Position numbers and translations under genes: made by a program
Source of the DNA: Trachythela sp. YZ-2020
Lineage: Eukaryota > Cnidaria > Anthozoa > Malacalcyonacea > Clavulariidae
DNA length: 64,000 bases
NCBI GenBank assembly: GCA_016169945.1
Contig: JADLSH010000147.1
Coordinates: 1 to 64,000, forward strand
Direction of reading: 5' to 3'
Notes under the pieces: generated by a model
What the model saw: the letters and a program-made list of their open reading frames with translations, nothing else
Database searches by the model: none
What the model was told of the DNA's origin: nothing
Shown: positions 1 to 12,800 of the stretch, piece by piece
Layout: each line of letters starts with the position of its first letter
Position numbering within the stretch: position 1 is the first letter of the stretch

Positions 1-3000
1 TAAAGGCAATGACTTTCAGGAGGAAAGAACATGTTTTCATGCATTTGAAATTTTTGATCAGATGCAAAGGGGGGACCAAAGGATTTGAAATCAGGCCCTT
101 TGGTCCCCTATGGTTTTTGATTTTTTCAAACTTGGTTCAAATAACCCCAAACGATTGTAAAAAAGCCCCAACCTGTTTCTTTCATAAAAACAATGACTTT
201 CAGGAGGAAAGAACATGTTTTCATGCATTTGAAATTTTGATCAGATGCAAAGGGGGGACCAAAGGATTTGAAATCAGGCCCTTTGGTCCCCCCTATGGTT
301 TTTGATTTTTTTTCAAACTTGGTTCAAATAACCCCAAACGATTGTAAAAAGCCCAACCTGTTTCTTTCATAAAAACAATGACTTTCAGGAGGAAAGAACA
401 TGTTTTCATGCATTTGAAATTTTTGATCAGATGCAAAGGGGGGACCAAAGGATTTGAAATCAGGCCCTTTGGTCCCCCCTATGGTTTTTGATTTTTTCAA
501 ACTTGGTTCAAATAACCCCAAACGATTGTAAAAAAGCCCCAACCTGTTTCTTTCATAAAAACAATGACTTTCAGGAGGAAAGAACATGTTTTCATGCATT
601 TGAAATTTTGATCAGATGCAAAGGGGGGACCAAAGGATTTGAAATCAGGCCCTTTGGTCCCCCCTATGGTTTTTGATTTTTTTTCAAACTTGGTTCAAAT
701 AACCCCAAACGATTGTAAAAAAGCCCCAACCTGTTTCTTTCATAAAAACAATGACTTTCAGGAGGAAAGAACATGTTTTCATGCATTTGAAATTTTTGAT
801 CAGATGCAAAGGGGGGACCAAAGGATTTGAAATCAGGCCCTTTGGTCCCCTATGGTTTTTGATTTTTTCAAACATGGTTCAAATAACCCCAAACGATTGT
901 AAAAAAGCCCCAACCTGTTTCTTTCATAAAAACAATGACTTTCAGGAGGAAAGAACATGTTTTCATGCATTTGAAATTTTTGATCAGATGCAAAGGGGGG
1001 ACCAAAGGATTTGAAATCAGGCCCTTTGGTCGCCCCTATGGTTTTTGATTTTTTCAAACTTGGTTCAAATAACCCCCAAACGATTGTAAAAAAGCCCCAA
1101 CCTGTTTCTTTCATAAAAACAATGACTTTCAGGAGGAAAGAACATGTTTTCATGCATTTGAAATTTTTGATCAGATGCAAAGGGGGGACCAAAGGATTTG
1201 AAATCAGGCCCTTTGGTCCCCCCTATGGTTTTTGATTTTTTTTCAAACTTGGTTCAAATAACCCCAAACGATTGTAAAAAAGCCCCAACCTGTTTCTTTC
1301 ATAAAAACAATGACTTTCAGGAGGAAAGAACATGTTTTCATGCATTTGAAATTTTTGATCAGATGCAAAGGGGGGACCAAAGGATTTGAAATCAGGCCCT
1401 TTGGTCCCCCCTATGGTTTTTGATTTTTTCAAACTTGGTTCAAATAACCCCAAACGATTGTAAAAAAGCCCCAACCTGTTTCTTTCATAAAAACAATGAC
1501 TTTCAGGAGGAAAGAACATGTTTTCATGCATTTGAAATTTTTGATCAGATGCAAAGGGGGGACCAAAGGATTTGAAATCAGGCCCTTTGGTCCCCCCTAT
1601 GGTTTTTGATTTTTTTTCAAACTTGGTTCAAATAACCCCCAAACGATTGTAAAAAAGCCCCAACCTGTTTCTTTCATAAAAACAATGACTTTCAGGAGGA
1701 AAGAACATGTTTTCATGCATTTGAAATTTTTGATCAGATGCAAAGGGGGGACCAAAGGATTTGAAATCAGGCCCTTTGGTCCCCCCTATGGTTTTTGATT
1801 TTTTTTCAAACTTGGTTCAAATAACCCCAAACGATTGTAAAAAAGCCCCAACCTGTTTCTTTCATAAAAACAATGACTTTCAGGAGGAAAGAACATGTTT
1901 TCATGCATTTGAAATTTTTGATCAGATGCAAAGGGGGGACCAAAGGATTTGAAATCAGGCCCTTTGGTCCCCCCTATGGTTTTTGATTTTTTCAAACTTG
2001 GTTCAAATAATCCCCAAACGATTGTAAAAAAGCCCCAACCTGTTTCTTTCATAAAAACAATGACTTTCAGGAGGAAAGAACATGTTTTCATGCATTTGAA
2101 ATTTTGATCAGATGCAAAGGGGGGACCAAAGGATTTGAAATCAGGCCCTTTGGTCCCCCCTATGGTTTTTGATTTTTTTTCAAACTTGGTTCAAATAACC
2201 CCAAACGATTGTAAAAAAGCCCCAACCTGTTTCTTTCATAAAAACAATGACTTTCAGGAGGAAAGAACATGTTTTCATGCATTTGAAATTTTTGATCAGA
2301 TGCAAAGGGGGGACCAAAGGATTTGAAATCAGGCCCTTTGGTCCCCCCTATGGTTTTTGATTTTTTTCAAACTTGGTTCAAATAACCCCAAACGATTGTA
2401 AAAAAGCCCCAACCTGTTTCTTTCATAAAAACAATGACTTTCAGGAGGAAAGAACATGTTTTCATGCATTTGAAATTTTTGATCAGATGCAAAGGGGGGA
2501 CCAAAGGATTTGAAATCAGGCCTTTGGTCCCCCCTATGGTTTTTGATTTTTTTTCAAACTTGGTTCAAATAAGCCCCAAACGATTGTAAAAAAGCCCCAA
2601 CCTGTTTCTTTCATAAAAACAATGACTTTCAGGAGGAAAGAACATGTTTTCATGCATTTGAAATTTTTGATCAGATGCAAAGGGGGGACCAAAGGATTTG
2701 AAATCAGGCCCTTTGGTCCCCCCTATGGTTTTTGATTTTTTCAAAATTGGTTCAAATAACTCCCAAACGATTGTAAAAAAGCCCCAACCTGTTTCTTTCA
2801 TAAAAACAATGACTTTCAGGAGGAAAGAACATGTTTTCATGCATTTGAAATTTTTGATCAGATGCAAAGGGGGGACCAAAGGATTTGAAATCAGGCCCTT
2901 TGGTCCCCCCTATGGTTTTTGATTTTTTCTCAAACTTGGTTCAAATAACCCCAAACGATTGTAAAAAAGCCCCAACCTGTTTCTTTCATAAAAACAATGA

Positions 3001-3824
3001 CTTTCAGGAGGAAAGAACATGTTTTCATGCATTTGAAATTTTTGATCAGATGCAAAGGGGGGACCAAAGGATTTGAAATCAGGCCCTTTGGTCCCCCCTA
3101 TGGTTTTTGATTTTTTCAAATTTGGTACAATTATCTCCAAACGATTGTAAAAAAGCCCCAACCTGTTTCTTTCATAAAAACAATGACTTTCAGGAGGAAA
3201 GAACATGTTTTCATGCATTTGAAATTTTTGATCAGATGCAAAGGGGGGACCAAAGGATTTGAAATCAGGCCCTTTGGTCCCCCCTATGGTTTTTGATTTT
3301 TTCTCAAACTTGGTTCAAATAACCACCAAACGATTGTAAAAAAGCCCCAACCTGTTTCTTTCATAAAAACAATGACTTTCAGGAGGAAAGAACATGTTTT
3401 CATGCATTTGAAATTTTTGATCAGATGCAAAGGGGGGACCAAAGGATTTGAAATCAGGCCCTTTGGTCCCCTATGGTTTTTGATTTTTTCAAACTTGGTT
3501 CAAATAACCCCAAACGATTGTAAAAAAGCCCCAACCTGTTTCTTTCATAAAAACAATGACTTTCAGGAGGAAAGAACATGTTTTCATGCATTTGAATTTT
3601 TGATCAGATGCAAAGGGGGGACCAAAGGATTTGAAATCAGGCCCTTTGGCCCTATGGTTTTTGATTTTTTCAAACTTGGTTCAAATAACCCCAAACGATT
3701 GTAAAAAAGCCCCAACCTGTTTCTTTCATAAAAACAATGACTTTCAGGAGGAAAGAACATGTTTTCATGCATTTGAAATTTTTGATCAGATGCAAAGGGG
3801 GGACCAAAGGATTTGAAATCAGGC

Positions 3825-4390
3825 CCTTTGGTCCCCTATGGTTTTTGATTTTTTCAAACTTGGTTCAAATAACCCGAAACGATTGTAAAAAAGCCCCAAC
3901 CTGTTTCTTTCATAAAAACAATGACTTTCAGGAGGAAAGAACATGTTTTCATGCATTTGAAATTTTTGATCAGATGCAAAGGGGGGACCAAAGGATTTGA
4001 AATCAGGCCCTTTGGTCCCCTATGGTTTTTGATTTTTTCAAACTTGGTTCAAATAACCCCAAACGATTGTAAAAAAGCCCCAACCTGTTTCTTTCATAAA
4101 AACAATGACTTTCAGGAGGAAAGAACATGTTTTCATGCATTTGAAATTTTTGATCAGATGCAAAGGGGGGACCAAAGGATTTGAAATCAGGCCCTTTGGT
4201 CCCCTATGGTTTTTGATTTTTTCAAACTTGGTTCAAATAACCCGAAACGATTGTAAAAAAGCCCCAACCTGTTTCTTTCATAAAAACAATGACTTTCAGG
4301 AGGAAAGAACATGTTTTCATGCATTTGAAATTTTTGATCAGATGCAAAGGGGGGACCAAAGGATTTGAAATCAGGCCCTTTGGTCCCCTA
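3825..4390. repeat. Dimeric higher-order patch within the satellite
   Basis: Successive 184-bp monomers alternate between AACCCGAAACG and AACCCCAAACG (3,874; 4,057; 4,242; 4,425), giving a repeating unit of two monomers (368 bp). A similar alternation occurs at 13,150-13,740 (CCGCCC versus CCCC after GGT) and at 14,090-14,490 (a CCCCGTATGGTTTATG variant every second unit). Confidence 0.7.
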
Positions 4391-7300
4391 TGGTTTTTGA
4401 TTTTTTCAAACTTGGTTCAAATAACCCCAAACGATTGTAAAAAGCCCCAACCTGTTTGTTTCTTTCATAAAAACAATGACTTTCAGGAGGAAAGAACATG
4501 TTTTCATGCATTTGAAATTTTTGATCAGATGCAAAGGGGGGACCAAAGGATTTGAAATCAGGCCCTTTGGTCCCCTATGGTTTTTGATTTTTTTCAAACT
4601 TGGTTCAAATAACCCCAAACGATTGTAAAAAAGCCCCAACCTGTTTCTTTCATAAAAACAATGACTTTCAGGAGGAAAGAACATGTTTTCATGCATTTGA
4701 AATTTTTGATCAGATGCAAAGGGGGGACCAAAGGATTTGAAATCAGGCCCTTTGGTCCTCCCTATGGTTTTTGATTTTTTCAAACTTGGTTCAAATAACC
4801 CCAAACGATTGTAAAAAAGCCCCAACCTGTTTCTTTCATAAAAACAATGACTTTCAGGAGGAAAGAACATGTTTTCATGCATTTGAAATTTTTGATCAGA
4901 TGCAAAGGGGGGACCAAAGGATTTGAAATCAGGCCCTTTGGTCCGCCCTATGGTTTTTGATTTTTTCAAACTTGGTTCAAATAACCGCAAACGATTGTAA
5001 AAAAGCCCCAACCTGTTTCTTTCATAAAAACAATGACTTTCAGGAGGAAAGAACATGTTTTCATGCATTTGAAATTTTTGATCAGATGCAAAGGGGGGAC
5101 CAAAGGATTTGAAATCAGGCCCTTTGGTCCCCCCTATGGTTTTTGATTTTTTTTCAAACTTGGTTCAAATAACCCCCAAACGATTGTAAAAAAGCCCCAA
5201 CCTGTTTCTTTCATAAAAACAATGACTTTCAGGAGGAAAGAACATGTTTTCATGCATTTGAAATTTTTGATCAGATGCAAAGGGGGGACCAAAGGATTTG
5301 AAATCAGGCCCTTTGGTCCCCCCTATGGTTTTTGATTTTTTTTCAAACTTGGTTCAAATAACCCCCAAACGATTGTAAAAAAGCCCCAACCTGTTTCTTT
5401 CATAAAAACAATGACTTTCAGGAGGAAAGAACATGTTTTCATGCATTTGAAATTTTTGATCAGATGCAAAGGGGGGACCAAAGGATTTGAAATCAGGCCC
5501 TTTGGTCCCCCCTATGGTTTTTGATTTTTTCAAACTTGGTTCAAATAACCCCCAAACGATTGTAAAAAAGCCCCAACCTGTTTCTTTCATAAAAACAATG
5601 ACTTTCAGGAGGAAAGAACATGTTTTCATGCATTTGAAATTTTTGATCAGATGCAAAGGGGACCAAAGGATTTGAAATCAGGCCCTTTGGTCCCCCCTAT
5701 GGTTTTTGATTTTATTTCAAACTTGGTTCAAATAACCGCAAACGATTGTAAAAAAGCCCCAACCTGTTTCTTTCATAAAAACAATGACTTTCAGGAGGAA
5801 AGAACATGTTTTCATGCATTTGAAATTTTTGATCAGATGCAAAGGGGGGACCAAAGGATTTGAAATCAGGCCCTTTGGTCCCCCCTATGGTTTTTGATTT
5901 TTTTCAAACTTGGTTCAAATAACCCCAAACGATTGTAAAAAAGCCCCAACCTGTTTCTTTCATAAAAACAATGACTTTCAGGAGGAAAGAACATGTTTTC
6001 ATGCATTTGAAATTTTTGATCAGATGCAAAGGGGGGACCAAAGGATTTGAAATCAGGCCCTTTGGTCCCCCCTATGGTTTTTGATTTTTTCAAACTTGGT
6101 TCAAATAACCCCCAAACGATTGTAAAAAAGCCCCAACCTGTTTCTTTCATAAAAACAATGACTTTCAGGAGGAAAGAACATGTTTTCATGCATTTGAAAT
6201 TTTTGATCAGATGCAAAGGGGGGACCAAAGGATTTGAAATCAGGCCCTTTGGTCATCCCTATGGTTTTTGATTTTTTTTCCCAAACTTAGTTGAAATAAC
6301 CCCAAACGATTGTAAAAAAGCCCCAACCTGTTTCTTTCATAAAAACAATGACTTTCAGGAGGAAAGAACATGTTTTCATGCATTTGAAATTTTTGATCAG
6401 ATGCAAAGGGGGGACCAAAGGATTTGAAATCAGGCCCTTTGGTCCCCCCTATGGTTTTTGATTTTTTTTCAAACTTGGTTCAAATAACCCACAAACGATT
6501 GTAAAAAAGCCCCAACCTGTTTCTTTCATAAAAACAATGACTTTCAGGAGGAAAGAACATGTTTTCATGCATTTGAAATTTTTGATCAGATGCAAAGGGG
6601 GGACCAAAGGATTTGAAATCAGGCCCTTTGGTCCCCCTATGGTTTTTGATTTTTTTTCAAACTTGGTTCAAATAACACCCAAACGATTGTAAAAAAGCCC
6701 CAACCTGTTTCTTTCATAAAAACAATGACTTTCAGGAGGAAAGAACATGTTTTCATGCATTTGAAATTTTTGATCAGATGCAAAGGGGGGACCAAAGGAT
6801 TTGAAATCAGGCCCTTTGGTCCCCATGGTTTTTGATTTTTTTTCAAACTTGGTTCAAATAACCACCAAACGATTGTAAAAAAGCCCCAACCTGTTTCTTT
6901 CATAAAAACAATGACTTTCAGGAGGAAAGAACATGTTTTCATGCATTTGAAATTTTTGATCAGATGCAAAGGGGGGACCAAAGGATTTGAAATCAGGCCC
7001 TTTGGTCCCCTATGGTTTTTGATTTTTTCAAACTTGGTTCAAATAACACCCAAACGATTGTAAAAAAGCCCCAACCTGTTTCTTTCATAAAAACAATGAC
7101 TTTCAGGAGGAAAGAACATGTTTTCATGCATTTGAAATTTTTGATCAGATGCAAAGGGGGGACCAAAGGATTTGAAATCAGGCCCTTTGGTCCCCTATGG
7201 TTTTTGATTTTTTCAAACTTGGTTCAAATAACCCCAAACGATTGTAAAAAAGCCCCAACCTGTTTCTTTCATAAAAACAATGACTTTCAGGAGGAAAGAA

Positions 7301-10300
7301 CATGTTTTCATGCATTTGAAATTTTTGATCAGATGCAAAGGGGGGACCAAAGGATTTGAAATCAGGCCCTTTGGTCCCCCCTATGGTTTTTGATTTTTTC
7401 AAAGTTGGTTCAAATAACCCCAAACGATTGTAAAAAAGCCCCAACCTGTTTCTTTCATAAAAACAATGACTTTCAGGAGGAAAGAACATGTTTTCATGCA
7501 TTTGAAATTTTTGATCAGATGCAAAGGGGGGACCAAAGGATTTGAAATCAGGCCCTTTGGTCCCCCCTATGGTTTTTGATTTTTTCAAACTTGGTTCAAA
7601 TAACCCCCAAACGATTGTAAAAAAGCCCCAACCTGTTTCTTTCATAAAAACAATGACTTTCAGGAGGAAAGAACATGTTTTCATGCATTTGAAATTTTTG
7701 ATCAGATGCAAAGGGGGGACCAAAGGATTTGAAATCAGGCCCTTTGGTCCCTCCTATGGTTTTTGATTTTTTCAAACTTGGTTCAAATAACCCCAAACGA
7801 TTGTAAAAAAGCCCCAACCTGTTTCTTTCATAAAAACAATGACTTTCAGGAGGAAAGAACATGTTTTCATGCATTTGAAATTTTTGATCAGATGCAAAGG
7901 GGGGACCAAAGGATTTGAAATCAGGCCCTTTGGTCCCCCCTATGGTTTTTGATTTTTTTTCAAACTTGGTTCAAATAACCCCAAACGATTGTAAAAAAGC
8001 CCCAACCTGTTTCTTTCATAAAAACAATGACTTTCAGGAGGAAAGAACATGTTTTCATGCATTTGAAATTTTTGATCAGATGCAAAGGGGGGACCAAAGG
8101 ATTTGAAATCAGGCCCTTTGGTCCCCCCTATGGTTTTTGATTTTTTCAAACTTGGTTCAAATAACCCCAAACGATTGTAAAAAAGCCCCAACCTGTTTCT
8201 TTCATAAAAACAATGACTTTCAGGAGGAAAGAACATGTTTTCATGCATTTGAAATTTTTGATCAGATGCAAAGGGGGGACCAAAGGATTTGAAATCAGGC
8301 CCTTTGGTCCCCCCTATGGTTTTTGATTTTTTTTCAAACTTGGTTCAAATAACCCCCAAACGATTGTAAAAAAGCCCCAACCTGTTTCTTTCATAAAAAC
8401 AATGACTTTCAGGAGGAAAGAACATGTTTTCATGCATTTGAAATTTTTGATCAGATGCAAAGGGGGGACCAAAGGATTTGAAATCAGGCCCTTTGGTCCC
8501 CCCTATGGTTTTTGATTTTTTTTCAAACTTGGTTCAAATAACCCCCAAACGATTGTAAAAAAGCCCCAACCTGTTTCTTTCATAAAAACAATGACTTTCA
8601 GGAGGAAAGAACATGTTTTCATGCATTTGAAATTTTTGATCAGATGCAAAGCGAAGACCAAAGGATTTGAAATCAGGCCCTTTGGTCCCCCCTATGGTTT
8701 TTGATTTTTTTTCAAACTTGGTTCAAATAACCCCAAACGATTGTAAAAAAGCCCCAACCTGTTTCTTTCATAAAAACAATGACTTTCAGGAGGAAAGAAC
8801 ATGTTTTCATGCATTTGAAATTTTTGATCAGATGCAAAGGGGGGACCAAAGGATTTGAAATCAGGCCCTTTGGTCCCCCCTATGGTTTTTGATTTTTTTT
8901 CAAACTTGGTTCAAATAACCCCAAACGATTGTAAAAAAGCCCCAACCTGTTTCTTTCATAAAAACAATGACTTTCAGGAGGAAAGAACATGTTTTCATGC
9001 ATTTGAAATTTTTGATCAGATGCAAAGGGGGGACCAAAGGATTTGAAATCAGGCCCTTTGGTCCCCCCTATGGTTTTTGATTTTTTCAAACTTGGTTCAA
9101 ATAACCCCAAACGATTGTAAAAAAGCCCCAACCTGTTTCTTTCATAAAAACAATGACTTTCAGGAGGAAAGAACATGTTTTCATGCATTTGAAATTTTTG
9201 ATCAGATGCAAAGGGGGGACCAAAGGATTTGAAATCAGGCCCTTTGGTCCCCCCTATGGTTTTTGATTTTTTCAAACTTGGTTCAAATAACCCACAAACG
9301 ATTGTAAAAAAGCCCCAACCTGTTTCTTTCATAAAAACAATGACTTTCAGGAGGAAAGAACATGTTTTCATGCATTTGAAATTTTTGATCAGATGCAAAG
9401 GGGGGACCAAAGGATTTGAAATCAGGCCCTTTGGTCCCCCCTATGGTTTTTGATTTTTTTTCAAACTTGGTTCAAATAACCCCAAACGATTGTAAAAAAG
9501 CCCCAACCTGTTTCTTTCATAAAAACAATGACTTTCAGGAGGAAAGAACATGTTTTCATGCATTTGAAATTTTTGATCAGATGCAAAGGGGGGACCAAAG
9601 GATTTGAAATCAGGCCCTTTGGTCCCCCCTATGGTTTTTGATTTTTTCAAACTTGGTTCAAATAACCGCAAACGATTGTAAAAAAGCCCCAACCTGTTTC
9701 TTTCATAAAAACAATGACTTTCAGGAGGAAAGAACATGTTTTCATGCATTTGAAATTTTTGATCAGATGCAAAGGGGGGACCAAAGGATTTGAAATCAGG
9801 CCCTTTGGTCCCCCCTATGGTTTTTGATTTTTTTCAAACTTGGTTCAAATAACCCCAAACGATTGTAAAAAAGCCCCAACCTGTTTCTTTCATAAAAACA
9901 ATGACTTTCAGGAGGAAAGAACATGTTTTCATGCATTTGAAATTTTTGATCAGATGCAAAGGGGGGACCAAAGGATTTGAAATCAGGCCCTTTGGTCCCC
10001 CCTATGGTTTTTGATTTTTTTTCAAACTTGGTTCAAATAACCCCCAAACGATTGTAAAAAAGCCCCAACCTGTTTCTTTCATAAAAACAATGACTTTCAG
10101 GAGGAAAGAACATGTTTTCATGCATTTGAAATTTTTGATCAGATGCAAAGGGGGGACCAAAGGATTTGAAATCAGGCCCTTTGGTCCCCCCTATGGTTTT
10201 TGACTTTTTTCAAACTTGGTTCAAATAACCCCCAAACGATTGTAAAAAAGCCCCAACCTGTTTCTTTCATAAAAACAATGACTTTCAGGAGGAAAGAACA

Positions 10301-11474
10301 TGTTTTCATGCATTTGAAATTTTTGATCAGATGCAAAGGGGGGACCAAAGGATTTGAAATCAGGCCCTTTGGTCCCCCCTATGGTTTTTGATTTTTTCAA
10401 ACTTGGTTCAAATAACCCCAAACGATTGTAAAAAAGCCCCAACCTGTTTCTTTCATAAAAACAATGACTTTCAGGAGGAAAGAACATGTTTTCATGCATT
10501 TGAAATTTTTGATCAGATGCAAAGGGGGGACCAAAGGATTTGAAATCAGGCCCTTTGGTCCCCCCTATGGTTTTTGATTTTTTCAAACTTGGTTCAAATA
10601 ACCCAAAACGATTGTAAAAAAGCCCCAACCTGTTTCTTTCATAAAAACAATGACTTTCAGGAGGAAAGAACATGTTTTCATGCATTTGAAATTTTTGATC
10701 AGATGCAAAGGGGGGACCAAAGGATTTGAAATCAGGCCCTTTGGTCCCCCCTATGGTTTTTGATTTTTTTCAAACTTGGTTCAAATAATCCCCAAACGAT
10801 TGTAAAAAAGCCCCAACCTGTTTCTTTCATAAAAACAATGACTTTCAGGAGGAAAGAACATGTTTTCATGCATTTGAAATTTTTGATCAGATGCAAAGGG
10901 GGGACCAAAGGATTTGAAATCAGGCCCTTTGGTCCCCCCTATGGTTTTTGATTTTTTTTCAAACTTGGTTCAAATAACCCCCAAACGATTGTAAAAAAGC
11001 CCAACCTGTTTCTTTCATAAAAACAATGACTTTCAGGAGGAAAGAACATGTTTTCATGCATTTGAAATTTTTGATCAGATGCAAAGGGGGGACCAAAGGA
11101 TTTGAAATCAGGCCCTTTGGTCCCCCCTATGGTTTTTGATTTTTTCAAAATTGGTTCAAATAACCCCAAACGATTGTAAAAAAGCCCCAACCTGTTTCTT
11201 TCATAAAAACAATGACTTTCAGGAGGAAAGAACATGTTTTCATGCATTTGAAATTTTTGATCAGATGCAAAGGGGGGACCAAAGGATTTGAAATCAGGCC
11301 CTTTGGTCCCCCCTATGGTTTTTGACTTTTTTCAAACTTGGTTCAAATAACCCCAAACGATTGTAAAAAAGCCCCAACCTGTTTCTTTCATAAAAACAAT
11401 GACTTTCAGGAGGAAAGAACATGTTTTCATGCATTTGAAATTTTTGATCAGATGCAAAGGGGGGACCAAAGGAT

Positions 11475-12230
11475 TTGAAATCAGGCCCTTTGGTCCCCCC
11501 TATGGTTTTTGATTTTTTTTCAAACTTGGTTCAAATAACCCCAAACGATTGTAAAAAAGCCCCAACCTGTTTCTTTCATAAAAACAATGACTTTCAGGAG
11601 GAAAGAACATGTTTTCATGCATTTGAAATTTTTGATCAGATGCAAAGGGGGGACCAAAGGATTTGAAATCAGGCCCTTTGGTCCCCCCTATGGTTTTTGA
11701 TTTTTTTTCAAACTTGGTTCAAATAACCCCAAACGATTGTAAAAAAGCCCCAACCTGTTTCTTTCATAAAAACAATGACTTTCAGGAGGAAAGAACATGT
11801 TTTCATGCATTTGAAATTTTTGATCAGATGCAAAGGGGGGACCAAAGGATTTGAAATCAGGCCCTTTGGTCCCCCCTATGGTTTTTGATTTTTTTTCAAA
11901 CTTGGTTCAAATAACCCCAAACGATTGTAAAAAAGCCCCAACCTGTTTCTTTCATAAAAACAATGACTTTCAGGAGGAAAGAACATGTTTTCATGCATTT
12001 GAAATTTTTGATCAGATGCAAAGGGGGGACCAAAGGATTTGAAATCAGGCCCTTTGGTCCCCCCTATGGTTTTTGATTTTTTTTCAAACTTGGTTCAAAT
12101 AACCCCAAACGATTGTAAAAAAGCCCCAACCTGTTTCTTTCATAAAAACAATGACTTTCAGGAGGAAAGAACATGTTTTCATGCATTTGAAATTTTTGAT
12201 CAGATGCAAAGGGGGGACCAAAGGATTTGA
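11475..12230. repeat. Homogenised 188-bp monomer block within the satellite
   Basis: Four consecutive monomers spaced exactly 188 bp apart share the same variant state (six C after GGT, eight T, four C before AAACG). They are followed directly by a block of a different, 184-bp type. This points to local duplication or gene conversion of neighbouring units. Confidence 0.85.
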
Positions 12231-12800
12231 AATCAGGCCCTTTGGTCCCCTATGGTTTTTGATTTTTTCAAACTTGGTTCAAATAACCCCAAACGATTGT
12301 AAAAAAGCCCCAACCTGTTTCTTTCATAAAAACAATGACTTTCAGGAGGAAAGAACATGTTTTCATGCATTTGAAATTTTTGATCAGATGCAAAGGGGGG
12401 ACCAAAGGATTTGAAATCAGGCCCTTTGGTCCCCTATGGTTTTTGATTTTTTCAAACTTGGTTCAAATAACCCCAAACGATTGTAAAAAAGCCCCAACCT
12501 GTTTCTTTCATAAAAACAATGACTTTCAGGAGGAAAGAACATGTTTTCATGCATTTGAAATTTTTGATCAGATGCAAAGGGGGGACCAAAGGATTTGAAA
12601 TCAGGCCCTTTGGTCCCCTATGGTTTTTGATTTTTTCAAACTTGGTTCAAATAACCCCAAACGATTGTAAAAAAGCCCCAACCTGTTTCTTTCATAAAAA
12701 CAATGACTTTCAGGAGGAAAGAACATGTTTTCATGCATTTGAAATTTTTGATCAGATGCAAAGGGGGGACCAAAGGATTTGAAATCAGGCCCTTTGGTCC
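12231..12800. repeat. Homogenised 184-bp monomer block within the satellite
   Basis: Consecutive monomers spaced exactly 184 bp apart share the short variant state (four C after GGT, six T, four C before AAACG). The switch from the 188-bp type is abrupt. Confidence 0.85.

Noticed and set aside
14..32. AGGAGGAAAGAACATG in every monomer looks like a bacterial ribosome binding site and start codon
   Set aside because: The window is eukaryotic and the motif is simply part of the satellite unit.
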